From contig NZ_JMIR01000012.1 of the NCBI RefSeq assembly GCF_000714935.1, positions 1 to 64,000 on the forward strand: a stretch of 64,000 nucleotides of DNA, read 5' to 3'. Both the position numbers and the translations under genes were made by a program. The stretch is from Tumebacillus flagellatus (GTDB lineage: Bacteria > Bacillota > Bacilli > Tumebacillales > Tumebacillaceae). The notes under the pieces were generated by a model. The model searched no databases. It was not told where the DNA came from and saw only the letters and a program-made list of their open reading frames with translations. Below, piece after piece: positions 23,244-33,095 of the stretch (the stretch's first letter is position 1; every line of letters starts with the position of its first letter).

Positions 23244-24530
23244 CTACTTCATCTGCAACTCTCTTACATCTTCCGTACGGCACAGCTGTGCGCCAAGCGC
23301 CCGGAAGCGCTCCACGACATCGACATAGCCGCGCTCGATGTGGTGAATCGCGTGAATCCGCGTCTCACCCTCGGCAACGAGCCCGGCGAGGATCATCGCG
23401 GCTCCGGCGCGCAGGTCGGTCGCGGTCACGTCCGCTCCTTGCAAGCGCGTCACACCCGTGATCACGGCGGTTCGTCCGTCGATGCGAACGTTTGCACCCA
23501 TGCGCGTCAGTTCGGCAAAGTGTTGAAGGCGGTTCTCAAACACCGTCTCCGTCACATAGGAAGTCCCCGGCGTAATCGCAAGCATCGCCGACATCTGCGC
23601 TTGCATGTCGGTCGGGAACCCCGGATGCACCGCCGTGGTCACGTCAAGCGGACGCAGGCGACCCGATCGGACGATGCGCAGGGCGTTTTTTTCCTCGGTG
23701 ATGACGGCACCGGCTTCGCGCAGCTTCTCCAGCACGGGACGCAAGTGTTGCGATTGCGCCCCTTCGACGAGCACGTCACCGCCGGTGATCGCACCCGCCA
23801 CGAGGAACGTCCCCGCTTCGATGCGGTCCGGGATGATCGCATGCGTCGCGCCGTGCAGCGCGTCCACACCGTGGATCGTCAGCGTCGCCGTCCCGGCTCC
23901 GCGCACGTCCGCGCCCATCGCGTTCAAGAAGTTCGCGAGGTCGACGATTTCCGGTTCCTTGGCGGCGTTCTCAATCACCGTCTTGCCCTCGGCAAGAACG
24001 GCGGCCATCATCAAATTCTGCGTCGCCCCGACAGAGGCAAAGCGCAGGGGAATCCGCGCGCCTTGGAGTCTTCCGTTCTTGGCGCGGGCTTCGATGTATA
24101 GTTCGTGGATTTCAACTTCCGCTCCGAGGGCTTCAAACCCCTCGATGTGCAAATCGATCGGACGCGAGCCGATCGAGCACCCGCCGGGCATCCCGACGCG
24201 AGCCTTTCCAAATCGTGCCAACAAAGGGCCCATAACGAGAAAAGAAGCCCGCAGTTTGGAGACCAACTCTGTCGGTGCTTCTGTAGATTCAACATGTTGT
24301 GCATCGAGGCGCAGTTTCCCGTCCCCGAGGTCCTCCGATTCAAGTCCCAGCGCGTGCAAGATCCCGCGCAGGTGGTGGACGTCAGAAAGCGGCGGCACCT
24401 CTTCCAAGAGACTGGCACCCGATTCGGGCAACAGCGTGGCTGCCAAGATCGGCAGAACAGCATTCTTGGCACCGTATGCGCGCACGGTGCCCTCCAGGCG
24501 TTGTCCGCCCTGAACGACGATAAGTGCCAA
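23244..24530 (-). CDS. murA: UDP-N-acetylglucosamine 1-carboxyvinyltransferase MurA
   Basis: This 428-aa cytosolic enzyme transfers enolpyruvate from PEP to UDP-GlcNAc, the first committed step of peptidoglycan synthesis. Lys23 region AKNAVLPIL and the fosfomycin-target Cys118 in GMPGGCSIGSRPIDLH are present, as are two EPSP-synthase-like halves. It starts with TTG 24530, 6 nt after GGAGGG. It follows ywmB by 15 nt, as in B. subtilis murAA. Fragments of its 3' end recur at 18187-18318. Confidence 0.96.
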   Translation of the reverse strand: MALIVVQGGQRLEGTVRAYGAKNAVLPILAATLLPESGASLLEEVPPLSDVHHLRGILHALGLESEDLGDGKLRLDAQHVESTEAPTELVSKLRASFLVMGPLLARFGKARVGMPGGCSIGSRPIDLHIEGFEALGAEVEIHELYIEARAKNGRLQGARIPLRFASVGATQNLMMAAVLAEGKTVIENAAKEPEIVDLANFLNAMGADVRGAGTATLTIHGVDALHGATHAIIPDRIEAGTFLVAGAITGGDVLVEGAQSQHLRPVLEKLREAGAVITEEKNALRIVRSGRLRPLDVTTAVHPGFPTDMQAQMSAMLAITPGTSYVTETVFENRLQHFAELTRMGANVRIDGRTAVITGVTRLQGADVTATDLRAGAAMILAGLVAEGETRIHAIHHIERGYVDVVERFRALGAQLCRTEDVRELQMK

Positions 24531-24545
24531 TGGTGACCCTCCAGC

Positions 24546-25307
24546 CTAATATTCGATCGTCACAATCGGGGAGCCGACCAGCACGCGCGTCTTGTCTAGA
24601 TGCGCGTCGTAGTGGACGGCGACTTGCAGGTTCATCTTGTTCCCATTGGTGACTATGTAATCCTTGCCAAGAGGAGAATAGCCGGACAAACTGGTCACAA
24701 GTTCCGAGCGCACTCCTTCGATCTCCTTCGCCTTCACGCTTTGAAACACGGTCTGGATGAGAGAATTCGAGGAATCGTCACTCATTTTATCAGCCCGCAA
24801 CCCTTTGATACAAGTGCTAATTTGTGGGATGGCATTCGCATCCGACACGGTTTCGCGCACCGCTTGGATCGCTTCTTTGAACCCGCCGAGGTCATCGGCG
24901 TCGCGCTCCACGCGCAGCACCAACACCGTCTGCGGAGCCTTGTCCTGGAACTTCATCGAGGTCAGCACGATTTGCGCCGCGCCGCCCGCCGCTGTCGTTC
25001 CGCGCAACGTGTATGCATTCTGATCGCCTGCGGAATCTTGCGACTCCTTGGCGTTCTGCATTGCGAATGTCTTGTTGAGCTTCTGCCCGAGGGTCTTCAG
25101 TTGGTCCGGCGTATGAAATTGTTTGTCCACCAACGACCAATTGTGCACGGTGTAGCCTTCCACATCCGCTTTGGTCGCCGCAAACGCCCGGGTGAGAAAC
25201 TCGCCCGTATCCGCCGTTCCTGTCACCGTCTGCTGACGGGTCTGAATCACACTGTAGGTTCCGATCAACAAGCAGAGAATGATGCCAACGATGCCGATTT
25301 TCTTCAT
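24546..25307 (-). CDS. ywmB: YwmB family exported protein
   Basis: This 253-aa protein has an N-terminal membrane anchor or signal (about residues 3-22). The exported domain includes the conserved stretch YTVHNWSLVDKQFHTPDQLKTLG in its first third and ends in VLVGSPIVTIEY. YwmB has a TATA-box-binding-protein-like fold with unknown function and sits between the respiratory genes and murA in Bacillus. GGGAGAG precedes the ATG. It is probably co-transcribed with murA. Confidence 0.85.
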   Translation of the reverse strand: MKKIGIVGIILCLLIGTYSVIQTRQQTVTGTADTGEFLTRAFAATKADVEGYTVHNWSLVDKQFHTPDQLKTLGQKLNKTFAMQNAKESQDSAGDQNAYTLRGTTAAGGAAQIVLTSMKFQDKAPQTVLVLRVERDADDLGGFKEAIQAVRETVSDANAIPQISTCIKGLRADKMSDDSSNSLIQTVFQSVKAKEIEGVRSELVTSLSGYSPLGKDYIVTNGNKMNLQVAVHYDAHLDKTRVLVGSPIVTIEY

Positions 25308-25390
25308 AGAGTATCTCTCCCAACGCCGTTTGAATGATACTACCCATTCTGGACGCGGGGGAGAGCAAATATACTCTAGTTGCTAGATTT

Positions 25391-25639
25391 CTAGAAGATA
25401 TGTTTCAGCATCGAAGACAGGGAGATGTAGTCGCTGACAAACTTCATCAGAAAATAGCCGAGCGCAATCGAGATCAACAACCGCAGCACCGCAGCCGGAC
25501 GGCCCTTGGGTTTTTTGAGAAAAACGTCCCAGCGCACCGCCTGCAAACTGTACCACGCAATCAGCACTCCAACCAACAACAACACCATGTTCAACCCGGC
25601 CATCCAGCCCACTTCTGCGGCCACTTGTTCCAAAGGCAT
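25391..25639 (-). CDS. ywzB: DUF1146 small membrane protein YwzB
   Basis: This 82-aa protein has two transmembrane helices (about residues 14-34 and 50-68) flanking a short basic loop (KKPKGRPAAV). The N-terminal AWYSLQAVRWD and C-terminal LLISIALGYFLMKFVSDY fit DUF1146/YwzB, usually found next to ywmB or the ATP synthase genes. Function is unknown. GGGAGG lies upstream of ATG 25639. Confidence 0.82.
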   Translation of the reverse strand: MPLEQVAAEVGWMAGLNMVLLLVGVLIAWYSLQAVRWDVFLKKPKGRPAAVLRLLISIALGYFLMKFVSDYISLSSMLKHIF

Positions 25640-25733
25640 GAGAGATTTCCTCCCTGACGTACGGGTTCATAGATACAATCTCGATTTTACCATAGATAGC
25701 GGGGCGGGGACATCGTACTTTGGTACTGGGATC

Positions 25734-25774
25734 AAAAAAGACCCAGATCCGTGTTGGACCTGGGTCTTTTTTTC
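25734..25774 (-). terminator. Terminator of the nuo operon
   Basis: AAAAAAGACCCAG and CTGGGTCTTTTTT form a strong stem with a T-run on both strands, 22 nt past the nuoN stop. It is bidirectional. Confidence 0.9.
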
Positions 25775-25795
25775 GATATTGCGCGGGAAATAAAG

Positions 25796-27328
25796 TTATT
25801 GACCGAACCAGTGGAGACCGTTCAGCAGTTTCATCATCGCGTCCGGATAGACCCCGAGCACGATGGTTCCGATCAGGCCGATGGCGATGGTGACGCCGAT
25901 CGATGCCGGAACTTGAATCTTCTCATGGGTTTCCACGGAGGAATCCTTGAGGAAGATCGCTTTGAGCACGCCGAAGTAGTAGTAGAACGCGATGGCCGAC
26001 GTTGCGAACAACAGGCCGCCGAGCCAGTACATTTCGGTGTTGATCGTGCCGAGGAAGATGTAGAACTTCCCGACGAAACCGGCGGTCAGCGGCATCCCGG
26101 CCATCGACAGCGTGAAGACCGCCATCGAGACAGCGAGGAACGGAGACCGTCTCCAGAGGCCGCGGAACGCTTCCAGCGTTTCGTTGCCCGCTTGACGGGT
26201 CACGACGGTCAGCACGGCGAACGCGCCCATCGTCATGAACAGGTAAGCAACCAAGTAGAACACCGTTTGGCCGAGCGACAACCAGATGTTGTCGATCGAG
26301 CTGCCCTTGCCGAGCGTCGCCAGCGGGATCAGCAGGTAGCCGGCTTGCGCGACCGACGAGTACGCGAGCAGCCGCTTGATGTTCTTCTGCGTAAGAGCGG
26401 CGACGTTCCCGATGACCATCGTCAGAGCGGCGAGGATCACGAGGTAGATATAGATGTCGCCGAACACGCGGGAGAAGCCCCAGAGGAACACGCGCAAGAT
26501 CAACGCGAAACCTGCCGCTTTGGAGACGACGGCGAGGAACGAGGTGACCGGGTTGCCCGCACCCTCGTAGGTGTCAGGCGCCCACTGATGGAACGGCACG
26601 AGCGCGACTTTCACGCCGAAGCCGACCAGCATGAGCAGGAAGCCGAGCACCAGAACCGGTTTGAACTGGTCCCAGAGTTGCAGCATTGTCGACGCGCCCA
26701 TCGCCAAATTGGTTTGGCCGGTCACGCCGTAGAGGAACGACATCCCGTACAGCGCCATCGCCGAAGCGACGGAACCGATGACGAGGTACTTCATCGCGCC
26801 CTCGGTCGACTTCGCGTGGTTGCGGCGCATCGCCACCAGCACGTACGACGAGATTGAGAGCAATTCGAGGCCGACGAACAGCGTGATCAGATCAAGGGCC
26901 GAAGCCATGACCATCGCGCCGACGGTCGCAAAGAGCATGAGGTAGGTGTACTCTGCCACTTTGACTTCCAGGTTGTGCTTGAAAAAGTCGATCGACATCA
27001 AGAGCACCACGGCGGTGCCGGCCGTGAACAAGAGCTTGAACACGTTGCCGAAGTCGTCCAGGACGTAGAGCATGTTCGAGAGGTTGATCATGTCGCCGCC
27101 GGCCGCCGCGTTGTCCGCGACGATGCCGAAGTTGCGAATGGTCAAGACGAACGCCGCGATAAGGAACAGGATGCCCAATTGCGGCGAGAGGCGTCGAGAG
27201 CTTTCCTTGCTCATGAACAGATCGAGCACGAGAATCAGGAAGCCGCCGATCACCAAGATCATCTCCGGCGCCATGACGTGCCAGAGATCAGAAAAATGCA
27301 GTTGTGTGAGACCGTTCATCGCATTCAT
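25796..27328 (-). CDS. nuoN: NADH-quinone oxidoreductase subunit N
   Basis: This 510-aa antiporter-like membrane subunit of complex I has about 14 transmembrane helices. Conserved Glu/Lys residues lie in the family segments (LFVGLELLSISSYVLVA, MKYLVIGSVASA, FHQWAPDTYEGAGNPVTSF, QKNIKRLLAYSSVAQAGYLL). It forms one of the three proton channels. It is the last gene of the operon. AGGAGG precedes ATG 27328. Confidence 0.96.
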   Translation of the reverse strand: MNAMNGLTQLHFSDLWHVMAPEMILVIGGFLILVLDLFMSKESSRRLSPQLGILFLIAAFVLTIRNFGIVADNAAAGGDMINLSNMLYVLDDFGNVFKLLFTAGTAVVLLMSIDFFKHNLEVKVAEYTYLMLFATVGAMVMASALDLITLFVGLELLSISSYVLVAMRRNHAKSTEGAMKYLVIGSVASAMALYGMSFLYGVTGQTNLAMGASTMLQLWDQFKPVLVLGFLLMLVGFGVKVALVPFHQWAPDTYEGAGNPVTSFLAVVSKAAGFALILRVFLWGFSRVFGDIYIYLVILAALTMVIGNVAALTQKNIKRLLAYSSVAQAGYLLIPLATLGKGSSIDNIWLSLGQTVFYLVAYLFMTMGAFAVLTVVTRQAGNETLEAFRGLWRRSPFLAVSMAVFTLSMAGMPLTAGFVGKFYIFLGTINTEMYWLGGLLFATSAIAFYYYFGVLKAIFLKDSSVETHEKIQVPASIGVTIAIGLIGTIVLGVYPDAMMKLLNGLHWFGQ

Positions 27329-27332
27329 CGAA

Positions 27333-28850
27333 CTATCCTCCTATCCTCGTGACGTATGAGGAAATCGTGTGGTTCACCAGGTCACCGAGGATCGACGGAT
27401 AGACACCAATCAAGATGATCAACGCGACGAACACGACCATCGGCACGTACTCGATGGCGCGTGCGTCAGACAGGCCCTCTAACTGCGCCGTCGTCGGACC
27501 GTAGGTGGTGCGCTGCATCGCCCACAGCAGGTAGACAGCGGCGAAGATGATGCCGAGCGTACCCACCGCCGAGAGACCCGGGAACGCTGCAAAACCGCCC
27601 ATAAACGCCAAGATCTCCGAGATGAACCCGCTCATGCCAGGCAAACCGAGCGAGCCGAGCGCGGCTGCCAGCAAGAAGCCTGCCAGAACCGGCATCGGCT
27701 TGGAGAGGCCGCCCAGCGCGTTGATGATCGTCGTGCCGGTGCGCTCCCGCACCGCGCCGATCAAGAAGAAGAGCAGACCGGAGAGCAGACCGGACGAGAT
27801 GGTCATGAAGATCCCGCCTTGCAGACCTTCTTGGTTCATCGCCGCCACGCCGAGCAGCACGACGCCCATGTGCGAAATCGCCGAGAACGCCAGCAGTCGG
27901 CGCCAGTCTTTCTGCACCATCGCCACCAGTGCCGCGTAGACGATGTTGATGACCCCGATCACCGCAATCACGGTCGCGTAGTATTTCACAGCGTCCGGCA
28001 AGATGCCGACCCCGATGCGGAACAGCACGTACGCGCCGATCTTCATCAGCACGCCGCCGACGACCATCGAGATCGTGGACGGAGATTGTTCATGCGTGTC
28101 CGGCAACCAGGTGTGGAACGGGAAGAACGCTTCCTCGATCAAAATTGCGAGAAACAGCACGAGGAAGATGCCGTGCTTGAAGCCTGCCGTGATCGCATCA
28201 GCCGGCGCTTTCGCAAACGCCTGTGCGATCGACGTCATATCCATCGTGATCGTGCCGGTGACGACCGCCGCTTTAAACGCCAGCGCCACGAACGAGACGA
28301 GGATGCCCACGGAAGCGAGACCGCGGTAGATCAAGAACTTCGTTGCCACTTGCCCCTTGCGGTCGCCGCCCCAGATGCCGATCAAGAAGTACATCGGCAC
28401 GAGCGTCATTTCGAGGAACAGGAAGAACAGGAACAGGTCTTGCGCCAAGAAGCAGCCGTACAGACCGGTCACCAAGATCAGGTACCAGATGAAAAACTCC
28501 TTCGCGCGTTGCATCGACTTCGTCGCCAGCACGCCGAGGAACGTTACCAGTGCCGTCAAGAGCAAGAACGGCATCGCCAGCCCGTCTACGCCAAGCGAGT
28601 AGCCGATGACGAGTTCCTTGTCTTGGAACGCGTGCGCGATGTGAATCCATTCCTTCGATTCGGAGAATTGCATGCCGGATTGTGCGCTGTCGAAGTTCCC
28701 GTAGAGGATGAACGCGAACAGCAACGGCAGAAACGTTGCGATCAAAGCGATGGCTTTGGGCTGTCCGTTCGCCGAGCGCGGGACGAAGCCCAGAATCAGA
28801 GCGCCGAGCAACGGGAGGAATACGATGAGCGTCAACAGATTCCCCATCAT
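27333..28850 (-). CDS. nuoM: NADH-quinone oxidoreductase subunit M
   Basis: This 505-aa antiporter-like proton-channel subunit has EMTLVPMYFLIGIWGG, FHTWLPDTHEQSPSTISM and KDWRRLLAFSAISHMGVVLLG, the NuoM-type Glu and Lys segments. About 14 helices are visible. It starts 1 nt after nuoL with ATGATG; the ribosome site lies in the last codons of nuoL (GGGGGG). Confidence 0.96.
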   Translation of the reverse strand: MMGNLLTLIVFLPLLGALILGFVPRSANGQPKAIALIATFLPLLFAFILYGNFDSAQSGMQFSESKEWIHIAHAFQDKELVIGYSLGVDGLAMPFLLLTALVTFLGVLATKSMQRAKEFFIWYLILVTGLYGCFLAQDLFLFFLFLEMTLVPMYFLIGIWGGDRKGQVATKFLIYRGLASVGILVSFVALAFKAAVVTGTITMDMTSIAQAFAKAPADAITAGFKHGIFLVLFLAILIEEAFFPFHTWLPDTHEQSPSTISMVVGGVLMKIGAYVLFRIGVGILPDAVKYYATVIAVIGVINIVYAALVAMVQKDWRRLLAFSAISHMGVVLLGVAAMNQEGLQGGIFMTISSGLLSGLLFFLIGAVRERTGTTIINALGGLSKPMPVLAGFLLAAALGSLGLPGMSGFISEILAFMGGFAAFPGLSAVGTLGIIFAAVYLLWAMQRTTYGPTTAQLEGLSDARAIEYVPMVVFVALIILIGVYPSILGDLVNHTISSYVTRIGG

Positions 28851-28851
28851 C

Positions 28852-30756
28852 TTACTTAACCCCCCCTACTGCGTACATCGCAAAGCCGATCAACAGCACT
28901 GCCCCGACCAGCGTGACCAACCCGTAGGTTTGCACTTGACCGTTTTGGGAGTACTTGAGGCCCAGCGAGCCGATGAGCGTTCCTTCACCAAACAGGTGAA
29001 CGATGCCATCGACGATCCATTTGTCGATAAAGTTGAGGATGTGACCGATCCAGACGACCGGTTTGACGATCACGTAGTGATACAGTTCATCCACATAAAA
29101 CTTGTTGAGCGAGAGTTGGTAGAGCGGACGCAACGCGCCGTTTGCCAAGTTCTCGGGCTTGATCGATTGTTTTTTGTACATGAGATACGCAAGGCCGATG
29201 CCGAGCAGCGCCACCAGCGTGGCGAGACCTGCCATGCCCCAGTTTGCTTCGTAGACGTTGCCGATCTCTTCGCCGCCTTTGAACAGGAAGTGTTCAAACG
29301 CGTTGTTCATCAGCGGAGAGTTGAGGAAACCGACGACGATCGCCATGATCGAGAGCAGCACGAGCGGAATCGCCATCACCGGGCCGGACTCGTGCGCGTG
29401 GTCGTACACGTCCTTCTCGCCGCGGAATTCGCCGGTGAAGGTCATGAAGAACACGCGGAAGATGTAGAACGCCGTGCAGAACGCCGCGATCAACGCGAGG
29501 GTGAACAGCACGTAGTGGCCGGAGTTGTACGCGCCAAGCAAGATCTCGTCCTTGGACCAGAACCCTGCAAACGGCGGAATCCCCGACAGCGCCAGCGCGC
29601 CGACCAAGAACGTCCAACCGGTCAACGGCAGCTTCTTCCACAGACCGCCCATCTTGCGCAGGTCTTGGTTGTGGTGAATGGCATGAATGACCGAACCGGA
29701 TGCCAAGAAGAGCAAAGCTTTGAAGAACGCGTGCGTCATCAGGTGGAACGTGGAGGCGGTGTACGCCGAAACGCCCAGCGCCATCACCATGTACCCCAGC
29801 TGCGACACGGTCGAGTACGCGACCACGCGCTTGATGTCGTTTTGCGTGAGGCCGATCAGCGCGGCGAAGATCGCCGTGATGCCCCCGATGATGCCGATGA
29901 CGGTCAACGTGTCCGGGGACGCTTCAAAGATCGGGAACGCGCGCGCGACGAGGTAAACGCCTGCCGCAACCATGGTCGCGGCGTGGATCAGTGCCGATAC
30001 CGGAGTCGGACCTTCCATCGCGTCCGGCAACCAGGTGTGCAGCGGGAACTGCGCCGATTTGCCGATCGCGCCGATGAAGACCAAGATCCCGATCAACGTG
30101 ATCAGGTGATCCGGTGTGATCCAATCGATCGCGAATTTCTTCGCTTGGAACGCTTCAAACACACCGGAGTACTCAAACGTGCCGGTGGCCACGTAGATCA
30201 ACACGATCCCGATAAACAGGCCGACGTCCCCGATGCGGGTGACGATGAACGCTTTCTTTGCAGCGGCTGCCGCTTCCGGCTTGAAGTACCAGAAACCGAC
30301 GAGCAAGAACGAGCAAAGACCGACCAATTCCCAGAACATGTAGACTTGCAACAGGTTCGGGGAGATGACGAGACCGAGCATGGAGAAGATAAACAGGTTC
30401 AAGTACTGATAGAAAACAGAGTAGCGTTCATCGCCGTGCATGTAGCCCTTCGAGAAGAGCAACACCAGCGTGGAGATGAACGTAACGACGGTCAACATCA
30501 TCGCATTGAGAGGGGTTACTTCATAACCCATGCTCAGTGAATGTTGGCCGACGGTCAGCCAGTGGAACACGTACGGTGCTTGTGCGCCGTTCGCATTCAC
30601 ATCCGACAAAATCAACAGGGACACGATGAAGCCGGCAAGCGCTGCCAGCACGCTGATCCCTGTTACAATACCCTCTTGCGCTCTACGCCCCAGCACGAAC
30701 AGAAGCAGGTACGCCACCAGCGGAAAGAGGGGGATAAGCCAGGCATTTTGTACCAT
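28852..30756 (-). CDS. nuoL: NADH-quinone oxidoreductase subunit L
   Basis: This 634-aa, the largest antiporter-like subunit, has the long C-terminal lateral helix region. Motifs are WELVGLCSFLLVGFWY, PLHTWLPDAMEGPTPVSAL and LTQNDIKRVVAYSTVSQLGYM. The lateral helix lies along the membrane arm and couples NuoL, M and N. AAAGGTG precedes ATG 30756. Confidence 0.96.
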   Translation of the reverse strand: MVQNAWLIPLFPLVAYLLLFVLGRRAQEGIVTGISVLAALAGFIVSLLILSDVNANGAQAPYVFHWLTVGQHSLSMGYEVTPLNAMMLTVVTFISTLVLLFSKGYMHGDERYSVFYQYLNLFIFSMLGLVISPNLLQVYMFWELVGLCSFLLVGFWYFKPEAAAAAKKAFIVTRIGDVGLFIGIVLIYVATGTFEYSGVFEAFQAKKFAIDWITPDHLITLIGILVFIGAIGKSAQFPLHTWLPDAMEGPTPVSALIHAATMVAAGVYLVARAFPIFEASPDTLTVIGIIGGITAIFAALIGLTQNDIKRVVAYSTVSQLGYMVMALGVSAYTASTFHLMTHAFFKALLFLASGSVIHAIHHNQDLRKMGGLWKKLPLTGWTFLVGALALSGIPPFAGFWSKDEILLGAYNSGHYVLFTLALIAAFCTAFYIFRVFFMTFTGEFRGEKDVYDHAHESGPVMAIPLVLLSIMAIVVGFLNSPLMNNAFEHFLFKGGEEIGNVYEANWGMAGLATLVALLGIGLAYLMYKKQSIKPENLANGALRPLYQLSLNKFYVDELYHYVIVKPVVWIGHILNFIDKWIVDGIVHLFGEGTLIGSLGLKYSQNGQVQTYGLVTLVGAVLLIGFAMYAVGGVK

Positions 30757-30789
30757 ACGATCACCTTTCTCCGGAGTTCTGCAGGATCA

Positions 30790-31098
30790 TTACCACTTCA
30801 TGAGATCCTGATCCCGCACATCGCTGGTGTTGCGGTTGCGGTACAGCGCGATCAAAATTGCCAGACCGACCGCGACTTCAGCCGCCGCAATCGTCATGAC
30901 GAACAACGTGAAGATCTGACCGTTAATCGACGGGGTCAGTCCGAAACGCGCAAACGTCAACAGGTTGATATTCACCGCAGTGAGCATCAATTCCACGGAG
31001 ACGAGGACGATGATGATGTTGCGCTTGGTCAAGGCGCCGAACAGACCGATGCAGAAGAGAATCGCGCCAAGGGTTAAAAACTGCTCGACACTCAGCAT
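30790..31098 (-). CDS. nuoK: NADH-quinone oxidoreductase subunit K
   Basis: This 102-aa protein has three transmembrane helices, with the conserved Glu in VSVELMLTAVNINLL (helix 2) and a second in AAAEVAVGLAILIAL. It forms part of the E-channel/antiporter-like axis with NuoJ. The start overlaps the nuoJ stop by 1 nt (TAATG). Confidence 0.95.
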   Translation of the reverse strand: MLSVEQFLTLGAILFCIGLFGALTKRNIIIVLVSVELMLTAVNINLLTFARFGLTPSINGQIFTLFVMTIAAAEVAVGLAILIALYRNRNTSDVRDQDLMKW

Positions 31099-31631
31099 TA
31101 GTTTTTCTCCTCCTTGTTAGCGAGCGTGATCGCGCCGACCAGTGCCACGATCAGCACCACAGACACGAGCTCAAACGGAATCACGTACTGGCTGAACAGC
31201 GATTCGCCGATCATCTTGACGTTGTCTTGGCCTTGGAACGGCGAGTCGGCCGTCGCTTGCGGCCACTTGATGCCGGAGAACTTGACGACCCAGAGGACGA
31301 TCAAGCCAAGACCGGCAGTGCCGAGCACCGACCAGACCGGATGCGCGGTGATCACGGCCGGACGCTCCAGTTCGTCATGCTTGGTGAGCATGATCGCGAA
31401 GAGCAGCATGATCGTGATCGCCCCGGCGTAGACCAGCACTTGTGCAAACGCCAGGAAGTCGGCTTCCAGCAAGATGTAGACGGCAGCCGCCCCGATGAAC
31501 ACGCCGCCGATGGAGATCGCCATGTAGATGACTTTTTTCATCGACAACAGCATCACGCCGCACGCGATCAAGAAGAGCGCGATGAGGAAGAAAGCAACCG
31601 TTTGACCGGTGATGACAAGTCCGGAAAACAT
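31098..31631 (-). CDS. nuoJ: NADH-quinone oxidoreductase subunit J
   Basis: This 177-aa protein has five transmembrane helices. Family segments are IYMAISIGGVFIGAAAVYILL and FLAFAQVLVYAGAITIMLLFAIML. Its start overlaps the nuoI stop by 1 nt, showing tight translational coupling. Confidence 0.94.
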   Translation of the reverse strand: MFSGLVITGQTVAFFLIALFLIACGVMLLSMKKVIYMAISIGGVFIGAAAVYILLEADFLAFAQVLVYAGAITIMLLFAIMLTKHDELERPAVITAHPVWSVLGTAGLGLIVLWVVKFSGIKWPQATADSPFQGQDNVKMIGESLFSQYVIPFELVSVVLIVALVGAITLANKEEKN

Positions 31632-32071
31632 TACTTCTCACCCCCGGCGTGTGTTCGGCCTTCCGATTCGATGATGCCGTCATGTTTGCGTGCGTTTTCA
31701 TCCAGCCAGTAGATGTTTTTGTACAGGTCGACACGGCTGTACGTCGCCAGCTCGAAGCGGTCGGTCATCTGAATCGCTTCGGTCGGGCAGACTTCGGTGC
31801 AGAGGTCGCAGAGGATGCAGATTTCAAAGTTGATATCGTACGTGTCGATGTGCAACTTTTTGTCTTCGCGTTTGCTGCCGGAAAGCGAAATGCAAGAGGT
31901 TGGGCAGATGCGCGCGCACTGGTTGCAGACGATGCACTTTTCTGCGTAGAACTTGTGGACACCCCGGTAGCGCTCGCCCCAGTTCGGCATGACATCCGGG
32001 TATTGCAGGGTGACTTTCTTGTGTGCCAGTTGAGCAAACGTGATTTTCAACCCTTTGAGAAACCCAAACAT
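31631..32071 (-). CDS. nuoI: NADH-quinone oxidoreductase subunit I
   Basis: This 146-aa peripheral iron-sulfur subunit carries two [4Fe-4S] motifs: Cys46-x2-Cys49-x2-Cys52-x3-Cys56 (CIVCNQCARICP) and Cys85-x2-Cys88-x2-Cys91-x3-Cys95 (CILCDLCTEVCP). These form clusters N6a and N6b, which pass electrons to N2 in NuoB. It is short at both ends compared with proteobacterial NuoI. Confidence 0.96.
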   Translation of the reverse strand: MFGFLKGLKITFAQLAHKKVTLQYPDVMPNWGERYRGVHKFYAEKCIVCNQCARICPTSCISLSGSKREDKKLHIDTYDINFEICILCDLCTEVCPTEAIQMTDRFELATYSRVDLYKNIYWLDENARKHDGIIESEGRTHAGGEK

Positions 32072-32089
32072 GAAATTTCACCCCGTTTC

Positions 32090-33094
32090 TTAGTGGAGAA
32101 GGTACTTCAGAACAGCGGTCAGGACCAAGTTGACGATGGAGAGCGGGATCAGCACTTTCCAAGCAAAAGTGAGCAGCTGGTCGGTACGAATCCGCGGCAT
32201 CGTCGCTTGCAGCCAGAAGAAGAAGAAGATAAAGCACGTAACTTTGATCCCGAACCAGATCCAACCCGGCAAGAACGGACCGGACCAACCGCCGAAGTAC
32301 AGCGTAGCTCCGAGACCGGACATCGCGAACAGGTAGACATACTCCGCGAGGTAGAAGAAGGCGAAACGGAACCCAGAGTATTCAGTATTGTAGCCGGAAA
32401 CCAACTCCGACTCCGCTTCCGGCAAGTCGAACGGCGTGCGGCTCAGTTCGGCGGTTGCCGAGATGATGAACACGCAGAAGCCGAGGAATTGCGGAACGAT
32501 GTACCAAACGTACGGGAACGAGATTTGCGCTTCGACGATGTTCACGAGGTTCATCGAACCCGCCATCAGGACGACGCCGAGGATCGACATCGCCAGCGGC
32601 ACTTCGTAAGAAATCATCTGTGCGGCCGAACGCATGCCGCCGATCAGCGAGTACTTGTTGTTGGAAGCCCAACCGCCGAGCACGACCCCGATGATCGTCA
32701 TCGCCGAGAGCGCGATGTAGTACAGGACGCCGACGTTGGAGTACGCGGTGAACACGTGGTTCGCCGAGAACGGAATGACGGCCAACACCATGAACGACGG
32801 GAAAAACGCCAGTATCGGCGCGATCAAGAAGATGTTGCGGTCCGCTTTTTCCGGAACGACGTCTTCCTTGATCAACAGCTTCAAGACGTCGGCGATGGTC
32901 TGCAGGAGCCCCAGCGGGCCGACGCGGTTCGGACCGATCCGCCATTGCATCCAGCCGATCAGTTTGCGCTGGAAGTAGATCGAGTACGTGACCACCCCGA
33001 GGATGAACGCGAGGATCACGACAGCCCCGATGATCATGTTCAGGACGGCATGAGTATCGAGCGGTTTATCCACCCAAGAGAAGAAATCCGCCAT
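32090..33094 (-). CDS. nuoH: NADH-quinone oxidoreductase subunit H
   Basis: This 334-aa protein starts at ATG 33094 (MADFFSWVDK), one base after the nuoD stop; an upstream TTG would force a 20-nt overlap. GGGAGG is within reach. It has about eight transmembrane helices. The quinone-site loop contains RIGPNRVGPLGLLQ, and charged E-channel residues occur in TELSRTPFDLPEAESELVSG. It forms the floor of the quinone chamber. Confidence 0.95.
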   Translation of the reverse strand: MADFFSWVDKPLDTHAVLNMIIGAVVILAFILGVVTYSIYFQRKLIGWMQWRIGPNRVGPLGLLQTIADVLKLLIKEDVVPEKADRNIFLIAPILAFFPSFMVLAVIPFSANHVFTAYSNVGVLYYIALSAMTIIGVVLGGWASNNKYSLIGGMRSAAQMISYEVPLAMSILGVVLMAGSMNLVNIVEAQISFPYVWYIVPQFLGFCVFIISATAELSRTPFDLPEAESELVSGYNTEYSGFRFAFFYLAEYVYLFAMSGLGATLYFGGWSGPFLPGWIWFGIKVTCFIFFFFWLQATMPRIRTDQLLTFAWKVLIPLSIVNLVLTAVLKYLLH

Positions 33095-33095
33095 G